Part shown: piece after piece, positions 7,288 through 15,176 of the stretch
How positions within the stretch are numbered: the first letter of the stretch is position 1
Layout: the number at the start of each line of letters is the position of its first letter
Origin: Streptomyces sp. NBC_00775
Lineage (GTDB): Bacteria; Actinomycetota; Actinomycetes; Streptomycetales; Streptomycetaceae
Direction: 5' to 3'
Length of the DNA stretch: 64,000 nt
Assembly: GCF_036347135.1 (NCBI RefSeq)
Contig: NZ_CP108938.1
Location: 2,356,001-2,420,000 of the forward strand
Made by a program: the position numbers and the translations under genes
Notes under the pieces: generated by a model
Seen by the model: the letters and a program-made list of their open reading frames with translations, nothing else
Database searches by the model: none
Told to the model about the DNA's origin: nothing

Positions 7288-9894
7288 TTACGTTCGGGTG
7301 GTTGCCGTGACGGTGGCTGCGGGCCCGGTGCCCGCCGCCGTCACGGCCGCGATCGTGACGGTGTACGAGGTGCCCGGCTCCAGTCCGCCGATCACCCGGA
7401 ACATTCCCTTGGCGGAGGGCTGGGTCACCAGCGCGTCCCGGCCGGTGACGGCGAGCGGTTCGCGGCCGTCGGAGACGGTGACGCGGTAGCCGATGACCTT
7501 GGCGTCGCCCGTCGCGGTGGGCGGGGTCCAGGCCACGGTGGCGGCGGTGGATGCCGTACGCAGTTTGGGACTTGTGGGTGCGCCGGGCAGCACGGTCGCG
7601 TTCGTCGGGCTCAGCGGGAGCGAGGCCAGGGACGGAGCGCTCGCACCGTGGGCGTTGCTCGCGGTGACGGTGACCGTGAACGGGCCGCCGGACGACGGGA
7701 GTCCACCGATCCGGACGAGGGCCGTGCGCCGGAACTCGGCCGCCGTGACGGCCTGTTCGCCGGCCTGCCGGCCCGACGCGTCGTAGGCCCGTGCCGTGTA
7801 CCCGGTCACCGGTGAACCGCCGTCCGCGAAGCTCGGGTTGAAGGTGACGTACAGCGCGTCCGCACCGGCCGTGCTCGTGCCGACGCGGGAGGGCGGCTCG
7901 GGTGTCGATGGAGCGCCGACAGGACGGTCGAGCAGGCCTTGGTAGGCGGGTTCGAGTCCCGCGTTGTCGAGGATCGCTGACGGTACGCCGGACGGCGAGG
8001 CCATGATGGTGTTGCCGCTCGTCACCAGGCCCTTGTTGTCGCCGTCGGACGTGCCCTCCTCCCACCAGTTGCCCTTGACGAGGGTCGGGTCGTTGTTGCC
8101 GAGGTCGTCGCGATAGTCGGTGTGGCGGGAGGCGACGTTGGCGTACGAGGCGTTGTAGAGGACGTTGCCCTCGACGGTCTCGTAGGTGCAGCCGTTGTCG
8201 GTGTAGACGTTCTTGCCGAGGCCCCACTGGTCGTGGATGACATTGCCGGTGACCTTCTCGCCGTCGGCCAGTGAGGTGCCCGTGAGGCCCTGGGTGTAGA
8301 TGCCGCCGCCGTCGTCGAGCATCTGCATGTAGTCGAAGATCAGGTTGTCGCGGACCGTGTTGTCGTGACTGGGGTTCGGGGTCGCCGGGTCGCCGATCTT
8401 GTCGGGCCAGCCGCCCCAGCCCAGGGAGATCGCGCTGTAGCCGACGTGGTCGATCTGGTTGTGGGCGATGGTGGTGTGCTGGGTGTAGCCGTTGAGGATC
8501 GCGACGCCGCCATGGAACTCACGGGGCAGGCCGTAGAGGTGATTGTCCGTCACCCGCACTCCGGAGGCGGGGGCCTGTCCGTCCACTCCCCCGATCTCCA
8601 GACCGTTGCCGGAGATGTCGGTGAAGACGGTGCCGCTGACCGTCGAGTCCTTGGATCCAGTGCCCAACTCCAGTCCGGACGCGCCGAGATGGGCGAAGAC
8701 GTCGTCGCTGAACTCGATGCGCTGACCGTAGGTGACGGAGACATTGCCCGGCATCTTGGTCCATGAGGCGAACGGGCAGGTGCCGCCCTCGACGTACTGG
8801 CACAGCCCCTGTGTCGCCCAGCCCTGCTCGCCGGTGATGGTGTAACCCGCCTGGATCTCGGAGAACCCCTCGGGGCGGGACGGGGTGAGCCAGGTGGCAT
8901 AGCTGAAGCGCATACCTCGGAAGGCGATGTCCTGGACGGGGGCTCCGGCCGTGCCCTGTCCATCGATCAGCTTCTCGGCCTGCGCCGCTTCGACGTCGGC
9001 CCGGGCGAGGTTCTCGCCCTCGCGGGGCAGGTAGTACACGGTCCGCGTGGCCCGGTCGAGATACCACTCGCCGGGCTGGTCCAGGAGTTCGTAGGCGTTC
9101 TCGATGTACGTCGCCCTGCCGCTGTTGGTGAGATGGCCGGGGCCGACCATGCTGACGGTGCGGCCGGGGATGTCGGGGAACTCCACCCGCTTGTTGGAGT
9201 TGTCCCAGCACGGCTGGACCATCGTGATGGTGGTGCCCTCGGCGGCGGCGATACGGCACCGGGGCTCCGTCCATTGGCCCAGGCCGTTGCGCTCGACGTT
9301 CCAGAGGGCCTCGCCGCTGGTGTACACGAACTCGGCGTCGGAGGGGCGCTTCCAGTGCGCGAGCGTGTCGGCGGACGCCGTGTAGCCGGTGGCGGTCTGG
9401 GTGAGGCCGACAGGAACGGCGCCGCGGGCCCGCTGGGCGCGCACCCCGTCGACGTACAACTGCCGTGTGTCGGTGAGGCCTTGGGGGGCGGGTGCGGACC
9501 AGAGGCCGGGTCTGTCCGGGACCTTCCGCCATCCGGAGACCTGGCGGCCGCCGCTGATGACCGACTCTCCCGTTCCCTGCCAGATCACCTTGTGGCCGCC
9601 GGTACCCGAGTCGCGGGCGTCCAGGACGAGCGGCTTCGTGCGGCGGTAGGTGCCCGACGCGAGGTGGACCGTCAGGTCGCCGCTCAGGTCCGCGACACGA
9701 GCGCGGGCCAGGTCGCGGGCGCGTTCCAGGGTACGTACGGGGTGGCGGGCGGTGCCATTCGCGTGGTCGTCCCCGGCCGGGGAGACGTAGAGGTCGGAGG
9801 AGGCGGCCTCCGCGGAGGAGACGGCGCCCGGAATTCCGAGGGACAGGAGCGTGGAGATCAGAGAGACCAGGGCGGCTCTTCGACGCATGGGCAT
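7288..9894 (-). CDS. Secreted right-handed parallel beta-helix protein with two FN3 domains
   Basis: This 868-residue exported protein, probably a polysaccharide-active enzyme or adhesin, starts with a signal peptide (MRRR, hydrophobic stretch, SSAEAASS). The DUF1565-like segment LYVSPAGDDHANGTARHPVR follows at about residue 35. PbH1 repeats fill roughly 370-640, with many Asn ladders such as VRDNLIFDYMQ and VEGNVLYN. Two fibronectin III repeats (about 675-760 and 770-868) form the C-terminus. The ATG at 9894 follows GGGAGGGG; the longer frame upstream is rejected. Similar folds occur in pectate lyases and alginate epimerases, but no catalytic set is certain here. Confidence 0.85.
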   Translation of the reverse strand: MPMRRRAALVSLISTLLSLGIPGAVSSAEAASSDLYVSPAGDDHANGTARHPVRTLERARDLARARVADLSGDLTVHLASGTYRRTKPLVLDARDSGTGGHKVIWQGTGESVISGGRQVSGWRKVPDRPGLWSAPAPQGLTDTRQLYVDGVRAQRARGAVPVGLTQTATGYTASADTLAHWKRPSDAEFVYTSGEALWNVERNGLGQWTEPRCRIAAAEGTTITMVQPCWDNSNKRVEFPDIPGRTVSMVGPGHLTNSGRATYIENAYELLDQPGEWYLDRATRTVYYLPREGENLARADVEAAQAEKLIDGQGTAGAPVQDIAFRGMRFSYATWLTPSRPEGFSEIQAGYTITGEQGWATQGLCQYVEGGTCPFASWTKMPGNVSVTYGQRIEFSDDVFAHLGASGLELGTGSKDSTVSGTVFTDISGNGLEIGGVDGQAPASGVRVTDNHLYGLPREFHGGVAILNGYTQHTTIAHNQIDHVGYSAISLGWGGWPDKIGDPATPNPSHDNTVRDNLIFDYMQMLDDGGGIYTQGLTGTSLADGEKVTGNVIHDQWGLGKNVYTDNGCTYETVEGNVLYNASYANVASRHTDYRDDLGNNDPTLVKGNWWEEGTSDGDNKGLVTSGNTIMASPSGVPSAILDNAGLEPAYQGLLDRPVGAPSTPEPPSRVGTSTAGADALYVTFNPSFADGGSPVTGYTARAYDASGRQAGEQAVTAAEFRRTALVRIGGLPSSGGPFTVTVTASNAHGASAPSLASLPLSPTNATVLPGAPTSPKLRTASTAATVAWTPPTATGDAKVIGYRVTVSDGREPLAVTGRDALVTQPSAKGMFRVIGGLEPGTSYTVTIAAVTAAGTGPAATVTATTRT

Positions 9895-10043
9895 GTTCCC
9901 CTCCCGTGGGATCAGCCGTACCCAACGCCGAGAAAGGTAGGATCTATGGCGTGCCACCGTCAATGAAGGCGGCAAAGAATCACGCAAATCCCTTCCGTCA
10001 GGCCGAGATTCATCCGAGCTGCGTTCAGCACTCTGACCGCTGT

Positions 10044-10661
10044 TCAGTCGAAGCGAAGCCCTCCCGTCCGGGTCCGCTTGAGCTCGAACAAGTCCGGGTG
10101 CGCGGCGAGGACACGGAAGCTGTCGAAGAGCTCCGCCGCCTTCTCCCCACGGGGAATGGCGCGCAGCACCGGTCCGAACCACACCGTTCCGTCGACATGG
10201 ATGGTCGGCGTCCCCACATAGGCATCGGAGTCGCGCTCCTTGCCCGCGTCATGGCTGCGGCGCACCGCCTCGTCGTACGCGGGATCGTGGGCCGCTTCGG
10301 CCAGCTCGGCCGGCAGTCCGAGCTCGGCGAGGGAGTCGGCGACCACGGCGTCGAAGTCCTCGGCCTCGCGCTCGTGGATGCGGGTGCCGAAGGCCGTGTA
10401 GAGGTCGCGCAGCACCTTCTCGCCGTGCCGCTCGGCCGCGGCCACCGCGACGCGGACGGGGCCCAGGGACTTGTCGACCAACTCCCGGTACCACGCGGGC
10501 AGTTCGTTGCCGATGTTGTGCAGGTACAGGCTCATCGCGTGGAAGCGCAGGTCGAGCGGCCGCTCACGCTCGACCTCCAGCATCCAGCGGGAGGTGATCC
10601 AGGCGAAGGGGCAGGCGGGGTCGAAGTAGAAGTCGACCCGGGTGGGCGCTGTGGTCGTCAT
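10044..10661 (-). CDS. Rv2466c-like DsbA-family oxidoreductase (mycothiol-dependent reductase family), CPFA active site
   Basis: This thioredoxin-fold protein of 205 residues is strikingly like mycobacterial Rv2466c, a mycothiol-dependent reductase. It shares [53 protein letters not shown] and the ending ELKRTRT. The family active site is CPWC; here it is CPFA (Cys17, Ala20), so the resolving cysteine is absent and a monothiol mechanism is implied. The ATG at 10661 gives the family length; the longer frame upstream has no supporting site. The gene lies 68 bases downstream of the DinB-like gene on the same strand, and the gap contains a repeated GGTCCAATT. Confidence 0.88.
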   Translation of the reverse strand: MTTTAPTRVDFYFDPACPFAWITSRWMLEVERERPLDLRFHAMSLYLHNIGNELPAWYRELVDKSLGPVRVAVAAAERHGEKVLRDLYTAFGTRIHEREAEDFDAVVADSLAELGLPAELAEAAHDPAYDEAVRRSHDAGKERDSDAYVGTPTIHVDGTVWFGPVLRAIPRGEKAAELFDSFRVLAAHPDLFELKRTRTGGLRFD

Positions 10662-10698
10662 GCCGTCGAGGCTAGTCACCCAATGGCATAGAAACACG

Positions 10699-10730
10699 GT
10701 CCAATTCCACCCGGAATCACTGGTCCAATT
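10699..10730. promoter_or_regulatory. Direct repeat GGTCCAATT, 23-bp period, upstream of the Rv2466c-like gene
   Basis: GGTCCAATT occurs at 10699-10707 and 10722-10730, about two helical turns apart, with an ATTCC/GGAAT inverted repeat between. The second copy overlaps the stop codon of the upstream gene. Spaced direct repeats of this kind are typical of MocR/GntR-type operators, but no such regulator is in the window. Confidence 0.4.
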
Positions 10731-11328
10731 AGATCCGGGCCAAGCGCGGGTCCCGGCCGCTGTGGGCGAGGGCGCGCTCGAAGACGGGGGCGTCGTCGGG
10801 CACGTCCACCGGGTCGGCGAAGCCGTCGTACTGCCGGTAGAGCTCGCCATGCGTGTCCACCACGTCCAGGACGAGCCGGGCCGCGCCGTCCGAGATCCGG
10901 AACTCCTGGCCGGTGGCGGTGGCGACGTCCCAGCCGTGCACCGCCATCTCCTTGACGATCATCGGGGCGAGTTCGGCGGCGGGCATCTTCGCCATCCCCA
11001 GGTCGACCTCGCCCTCCCACACGGCCGGGTCGTCCCAGGCGGCGACGGCGCGGTCGAGCTGGTCGGCGTAGGCCCGCGCCCAGCCGGGGTCGGCCGTGAA
11101 GTCACGCCCGGTCAGCTCATCGGAGAGCTGCTTGCGCAGCGCCCGGTGCTCCATACCGTGCGAGGTGTAGAGAACCCAGTGGTTCACCAGGGTGCGGACG
11201 TCCCAGTCCGGGCAGTGCGTGGGACCGGGCTCCGCCAGCCGCGCCGCCGTGACACCGCGGGCGACGCGGGCGGCCTCGGCGGCGCATTCCACCATGTACG
11301 GGTGCACGTTCTTGTACGCGTTGTTCAT
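10729..11328 (-). CDS. DinB/mycothiol-dependent maleylpyruvate isomerase-like metal-binding protein (TIGR03086 type)
   Basis: This four-helix-bundle protein of about 199 residues belongs to the DinB-like/MDMPI superfamily, many of which use a His triad metal site and mycothiol. The N-terminus has [13 protein letters not shown], and the third-ligand region reads [18 protein letters not shown], both typical of TIGR03086 proteins. The start is uncertain between ATG 11328 and GTG 11337; neither has a strong ribosome site. Its neighbour at 10044 belongs to a mycothiol-dependent reductase family, so both may take part in thiol-dependent detoxification. No substrate can be assigned. Confidence 0.78.
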   Translation of the reverse strand: MNNAYKNVHPYMVECAAEAARVARGVTAARLAEPGPTHCPDWDVRTLVNHWVLYTSHGMEHRALRKQLSDELTGRDFTADPGWARAYADQLDRAVAAWDDPAVWEGEVDLGMAKMPAAELAPMIVKEMAVHGWDVATATGQEFRISDGAARLVLDVVDTHGELYRQYDGFADPVDVPDDAPVFERALAHSGRDPRLARI

Positions 11329-11380
11329 GCGTTCCACGTTAAAGACGCCGGGCGCGGCCCTCTTGAAGAAACGCGACAGC

Positions 11381-12412
11381 CTACGAACCGGTCGATTCGG
11401 CGGCGGCCGCCACCGCCTCGTCGGCCAGCCGCACCAGCTCCGCCACCGTCATCGACCCCGCCTCCCTGCGTTCGCGCGCGAACGCGTTCGCGAGCCGCTG
11501 GAGCAGGTCGTTCAGCGGAGTCGGTACGCCGTGCAGGCGGCCCAGGAGCGCGATCTCGCCATTGAGGTAGTCGGCCTCGATCGTGCCGGTACCCCGGTTG
11601 AGGGACTGCCACGAGGAGCCGGCGGTGCGCTCGGAGCCGCCGAAGGGCTCGAACCGGATCTTGCCGCCACGGGCCTTCTTCTGCTCCTCCTCACCGGTGT
11701 ACGCGATGCCGGCGGCGTCCAGCACCGCCTCGCCCTCCGCGCGGACGCGCCCGAAGAGCGCGAGGCCCTCGTCGCTGGTGAGCACCCCGGTGACCGCCTC
11801 GATCGAGTTCGCGAGATTGCCGAGGAGTTTGGCGTACTGCCACCGGGCCACATCGGGCACGACCGGCGCCTCGAAGCGGGACTTCTCCAGGTCGGCGGCG
11901 ATACGGCGGGCCGTCTCGTCCGTGCCGTGCGGATGGCGGCCTATGTGCAGGATCCCGGTGAGCGGGGTGCCGGCCGCCGACACGACACCGGGTTCGACGA
12001 AGGCCGCGGGCAGCCAGACGCAGACGCCGTACACCCTGCGGAAGCGGCGCAGCGCGAGGCGCTGGCTCTCCACACCGTTCTGCGCGCAGACCAGCGGCAG
12101 CCGCTCGGCCGCCGTACCGCCGCCCTCGACCGGGCTCGGCCCCCACGCCTCCAGGGCCGCCTCGCTGTCTTGTGTCTTCACGGCGAGCACCAGCACGTCG
12201 TCCGCGCGCAACTCCCCCAGCGCCCGCGGCCCGTCGACCGTGGGCAGCCGGTGCGTGTGCGTCCCCTCGGGGGTCATGAAGCGCAGCCCGTCCGCGCGCA
12301 GCGCCTCGTAGTGCGCGCCCCGCGCGACCAGGACCACCTCGTGCCCCGCCTCGGCCAGCCGGCCACCGATGGCCCCGCCGACCGCTCCTGCTCCGATGAT
12401 GATGTAGCGCAT
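11381..12412 (-). CDS. 2-dehydropantoate 2-reductase (ketopantoate reductase family)
   Basis: This is an NADPH-dependent reductase of the ApbA/PanE family, 343 residues. The Rossmann motif GAGAVGGAIGG is at residues 7-17, and the second phosphate-contacting region VLVARGAH is near 35. A C-terminal helical domain containing LLGNLANSIEAVTG spans about 180-330. The ATG at 12412 gives the canonical MRYIIIGAGAVGG start. Many Streptomyces carry several paralogs, so the substrate may be another 2-ketoacid rather than ketopantoate. It is transcribed away from the DUF3592-like gene. Confidence 0.85.
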   Translation of the reverse strand: MRYIIIGAGAVGGAIGGRLAEAGHEVVLVARGAHYEALRADGLRFMTPEGTHTHRLPTVDGPRALGELRADDVLVLAVKTQDSEAALEAWGPSPVEGGGTAAERLPLVCAQNGVESQRLALRRFRRVYGVCVWLPAAFVEPGVVSAAGTPLTGILHIGRHPHGTDETARRIAADLEKSRFEAPVVPDVARWQYAKLLGNLANSIEAVTGVLTSDEGLALFGRVRAEGEAVLDAAGIAYTGEEEQKKARGGKIRFEPFGGSERTAGSSWQSLNRGTGTIEADYLNGEIALLGRLHGVPTPLNDLLQRLANAFARERREAGSMTVAELVRLADEAVAAAAESTGS

Positions 12413-12520
12413 ACCCACGAGCCTTGCACAGATGGCTGTAGCGGCCACCCACAATCCCGCAATCACCGCGCTCCCGTATGTCCCTGGCCCTCCACAACGG
12501 CACGTGCGACGCTGTCCGCC

Positions 12521-12982
12521 GTGCGCAAACTGACCTGGCTGTTCGGGGCGTTGTTCCTGGTGCTCACCGGGTTCGGGGCGTGCTCGGCGACGCTCCAGTG
12601 GCATCGGGCGGAGCTGATCGACGACGACCCGGTGCGGGTCACCGGGGTGGTCTCCCGGGTCATCGAGCCGACCACCAAGTACCGCAGGGAGGAGATCGCG
12701 TACACGGTGGACGGACACCGCCACACCACGGTGCGGAAGCTCGACACCGACCTCAGCCGTTCCGAGCCGGGGCACAAGGTGTGCCTGGAGGCGGCCCGTA
12801 CGCACCCCGAGGTCGTCCGGCTGTGCGTGGAGCACTACCCGCAGGGCGACGACGTCTTTCCCGTCTACATACTCGTGACGGTGTTCGGCACGGCGGGCCT
12901 GCTGTTCGTCGTCGGATACCGCGTCACCAGCGCGCGACGGGCACGACGGGCACAGGAGTCCCCACTGGAAACGCCGGCTTGA
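12521..12982 (+). CDS. Small membrane protein, DUF3592-like
   Basis: This protein of 153 residues has one transmembrane helix at about 5-25 (LTWLFGALFLVLTGFG) and another at about 118-138 (VYILVTVFGTAGLLFVVGY). A beta-rich extracytoplasmic segment lies between, starting ATLQWHRAEL and containing VTGVVSR and EIAYTVDG, a layout typical of DUF3592. Two cysteines (VCLEAAR and VRLCVEH) may form a disulfide. The GTG at 12521 is chosen because it opens directly onto the first helix. It is divergent from the ketopantoate reductase gene. The function is unknown. Confidence 0.7.
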   Translation: MRKLTWLFGALFLVLTGFGACSATLQWHRAELIDDDPVRVTGVVSRVIEPTTKYRREEIAYTVDGHRHTTVRKLDTDLSRSEPGHKVCLEAARTHPEVVRLCVEHYPQGDDVFPVYILVTVFGTAGLLFVVGYRVTSARRARRAQESPLETPA

Positions 12983-13016
12983 CCTTGCCCCTGGGGCAGA
13001 CCCGAGGGTCCTCGGC

Positions 13017-13916
13017 ATGGACTTCTACCTGAGCCAGAGCGTGTTCAGCGACCCCGGTGACCTCGATGTCGACGGGCTTCCCCGGGAACCGGGTCAACTC
13101 ACCCGTCTCGTACGGGATGTGATCATCCATCGGGGCGAGGGTGAGCTCTTCGGGCACGCCATCCCCGAGCGGTGGCTGGCGGAGGACGCCGAGTCGCGGT
13201 ACGTCACGGAAGTGCTGCGGATCCTGCGGGAGCGCTCCGGCCGGCCGCTGACCGAACGGCGGGAGCCGGCCGAGCGGTTCGTCGGAACCTGCCGCGACTT
13301 CTCCCTGCTGCTGTGCTCGCTGCTGCGGGCGACAGGCACACCCGCCCGGCTGCGCTGCGGCTTCGCCACCTACTTCATCGAGGGGTTCCACGAGGACCAC
13401 TGGGTCACCGAGTACCGTCTGCCGGACGGCAGTTGGCGGCTCGTGGACGCGCAGATCGCGTACGGCCCGTACGACGTGTCCTTCGATCCGCTGGACGTCC
13501 CGAGGGATCAGTTCGTCGTGGCCGGGCAGGCCTGGCGGGAGTGCCGGGCCGGGCGGGCCGACCCGGCCGCCTTCGGAGTCAGCTGGCTGGAGGACATCAG
13601 GGGCCTGTGGTACGTCCGCGCCAACGTCGGCCACGATCTGGCCGCCCTCAACGGCGTCGAGATGCTCCCCTGGGACGGCTGGGGCCCCGAGATCCTCGAC
13701 GACACCGCCCTCACCGACGACGACATCGCCCTGACCGACACGGTCGCCGGGGCCCGTACGGAGGACGAGCTCCGACGCCTCTACCAGGACCCGCGCCTCA
13801 CCGTGCCGGACGAGATCCGCTCGTACACGACCGACGGCGGCGTACGCAACGTCACGCTGCGCCGGAGCCGTACAGCGTCCCCTGGTGGAAGTACAGCCGC
13901 CATCCCTGCCCGGTGA
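13017..13916 (+). CDS. Transglutaminase-like (papain-fold) protein
   Basis: This soluble protein of 299 residues has a transglutaminase-core triad: Cys92 in GTCRDFSLLL, His128 in FHEDHWVTEY and Asp144 in WRLVDAQIAYG. Such bacterial proteins are usually peptidases, isopeptidases or amidases rather than cross-linkers. There is no signal peptide, so it acts in the cytoplasm. The ATG at 13017 gives the only sensible start, 34 bases after the DUF3592-like gene. The last 65 bases overlap the convergent NTF2-like gene. The substrate is not known. Confidence 0.82.
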   Translation: MDFYLSQSVFSDPGDLDVDGLPREPGQLTRLVRDVIIHRGEGELFGHAIPERWLAEDAESRYVTEVLRILRERSGRPLTERREPAERFVGTCRDFSLLLCSLLRATGTPARLRCGFATYFIEGFHEDHWVTEYRLPDGSWRLVDAQIAYGPYDVSFDPLDVPRDQFVVAGQAWRECRAGRADPAAFGVSWLEDIRGLWYVRANVGHDLAALNGVEMLPWDGWGPEILDDTALTDDDIALTDTVAGARTEDELRRLYQDPRLTVPDEIRSYTTDGGVRNVTLRRSRTASPGGSTAAIPAR

Positions 13917-14238
13917 GCCGCCACAGTGAACTCCGGTGCGCACGGCGGCCGTTGCTGTCGGTGTCGAAGGTGAGGTGAACCAGGTCGGGGGCGAGCTGTA
14001 CGCCCTTCATGTGCGAGGGGGCGATGGGCCGGCCCTCGGAGTCGTCGTCCGCGGCCAGGGAAGCGATGATCGAGGCGCGGTCCCAGATGCGCCCCGACGC
14101 GCCGAACTCGTGGAAGTCGGGGTGCAGCAGCGCGCCGACCAGTTCGGGCGAGCGGCGGGTCTCCGGGTCCAGCAGGCGCAGTTCGCCCTCGATGGCAGCT
14201 TCGACGGCGGTTCCGACGGCGGCCTCGCGCTCAGGCAC
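13852..14238 (-). CDS. SnoaL/NTF2-like protein (DUF4440)
   Basis: This alpha+beta-barrel protein of 128 residues is of the DUF4440/NTF2-like class: AIEGELRLLDPETRR, ELVGALLHPDFHEFG and RSSLWRLTGQGWRLYFHQGT are diagnostic. Members act as small enzymes or as immunity or partner proteins. The GTG at 14238 overlaps the stop of the upstream DUF1697 gene by eight bases, so the two are translationally coupled. The 3' end runs 65 bases into the convergent transglutaminase gene. Confidence 0.82.
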   Translation of the reverse strand: MPEREAAVGTAVEAAIEGELRLLDPETRRSPELVGALLHPDFHEFGASGRIWDRASIIASLAADDDSEGRPIAPSHMKGVQLAPDLVHLTFDTDSNGRRAHRSSLWRLTGQGWRLYFHQGTLYGSGAA

Positions 14239-14779
14239 GGGTCAGTTCCTCCAGTTTGACGACGGTGTTCCAGTTGCGGGTGGTGGCGACGATGCCCTTG
14301 AGAAGCTTGGGCTTCGACAGGTTCTCGGCCAGTTTGGACCGGCCGAGGCCGTCGGGGGCGTACAGGTACAGAACGCGGTCGCCGAGGCGGAACTCCTCGG
14401 GGAGGAAGGCCGCCTGGTCGATCGAGGCGAAGCGCTCGGCGTCGACAGGGCCGGAGAAGTACGTGGCGTGCAGCTGTTTGCCCTCCAGTTCGGCGGCCGG
14501 GAACGGGCACGCCTCGCGTACGGCCTTCAGATAGGCGTGGTCGCGCACCAGCACGGCGACGGTGAAACCGAAGTGCTTCTCGATGGCCTGCGCGAGCTCC
14601 GCGGCGAGCGCGTCCTCGTCGCCGTGGCCGCTGGTGAAGACGGCGTTGCCGCTTTGGAGATAGGTGCGTACGCCGCCGTACCCGAGCCCCTCCATCAGGG
14701 TGCGCAGCTCGGCCATCGGCACCTTCTTGCTGCCGCCCACGTTGATCCCGCGCAACAGCGCCGCGTACGTCGTCGTCAT
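14231..14779 (-). CDS. DUF1697 family protein
   Basis: This is a 182-residue DUF1697 protein, a conserved two-subdomain fold of unknown activity found widely in bacteria. Recognisable segments are ALLRGINVGG near the start, YLQSGNAVF at about 45 and YLYAPDGLGRSKLAENL near 130. The ATG at 14779 is preceded by AAGGTG. Just upstream the message would form a 15-bp hairpin (14794-14832). It is coupled to the NTF2-like gene by an eight-base overlap. Confidence 0.85.
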   Translation of the reverse strand: MTTTYAALLRGINVGGSKKVPMAELRTLMEGLGYGGVRTYLQSGNAVFTSGHGDEDALAAELAQAIEKHFGFTVAVLVRDHAYLKAVREACPFPAAELEGKQLHATYFSGPVDAERFASIDQAAFLPEEFRLGDRVLYLYAPDGLGRSKLAENLSKPKLLKGIVATTRNWNTVVKLEELTRA

Positions 14780-14793
14780 CCGCACACCTTAAG

Positions 14794-14832
14794 GCGGCCT
14801 TCGTGCCCCGTGGGGGTGGGCACGAAGGCCGC
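14794..14832. terminator. Perfect 15-bp stem-loop in the DUF1697 5' leader
   Basis: The arms are 14794-14808 (GCGGCCTTCGTGCCC) and 14818-14832, fully complementary, with a nine-base loop. It lies 15 bases before the DUF1697 start codon, next to the ribosome site. It is an attenuator-like leader hairpin if transcribed leftward, or a terminator that protects the gene from upstream reading. Confidence 0.6.
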
Positions 14833-15130
14833 GGCCCGCACCGAAAGTTACCGGCGGGTTGGCACGAAACCCTGGCCGATCGGTCCGCGCAGATCAACAC
14901 CTACATGAAGCTGTGACTTAATCAACAACCTTCCGAAATAACAAAGCGGGCTCCACCCGACAGAACGGACACCCCTGATCCACATCCCCGAGAAGTCCCG
15001 TTACGTGTAAGGGGCTTCCATCCTCCCCAGTGCGGAGACCCCGGGGTCCCAGGGGACGACTCACGGCCTCGGGGGTTCACCAGGCAGCACGACGAGAGGT
15101 TCTTATCCGGCCCATACCTTCATAACTAAA
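14833..15130. other. Non-coding stretch between DUF1697 and the MMPL gene
   Basis: About 300 bases without a convincing gene. A short frame ends ETLADRSAQINTYMKL with TGA at 14914-14916 and could be the tail of a lost gene, but nothing upstream continues it. The segment around 14917-14945 is unusually AT-rich for the region. CCCCGGGG-type palindromes lie near 15040-15055. The MMPL promoter is probably within the last 60 bases. Confidence 0.4.
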
Positions 15131-15153
15131 GGTGACGGCAGGGGGCTGTCACC
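15131..15153. promoter_or_regulatory. Inverted repeat before the MMPL gene, candidate operator
   Basis: GGTGACGGC at 15131-15139 pairs with GCTGTCACC at 15145-15153 (one mismatch) around a five-base loop. It sits 24 bases before the MMPL start codon, between an AT-rich probable -10 region (CATAACTAAA) and the ribosome site. It is either an operator or a leader hairpin. Confidence 0.4.
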
Positions 15154-15176
15154 GCACACAAGGGGGCTAGCCCGTC

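Noticed and set aside
7946..7962. A tRNA-like T-arm, GCGGG-TTCGAGT-CCCGC
   Set aside because: It lies inside the beta-helix protein gene, in frame with conserved sequence, and no acceptor or anticodon arms can be placed around it.
14866..14916. Short frame ending ETLADRSAQINTYMKL
   Set aside because: It looks like the tail of a real protein, but nothing upstream extends it and no start is present, so it is not listed as a gene or pseudogene.
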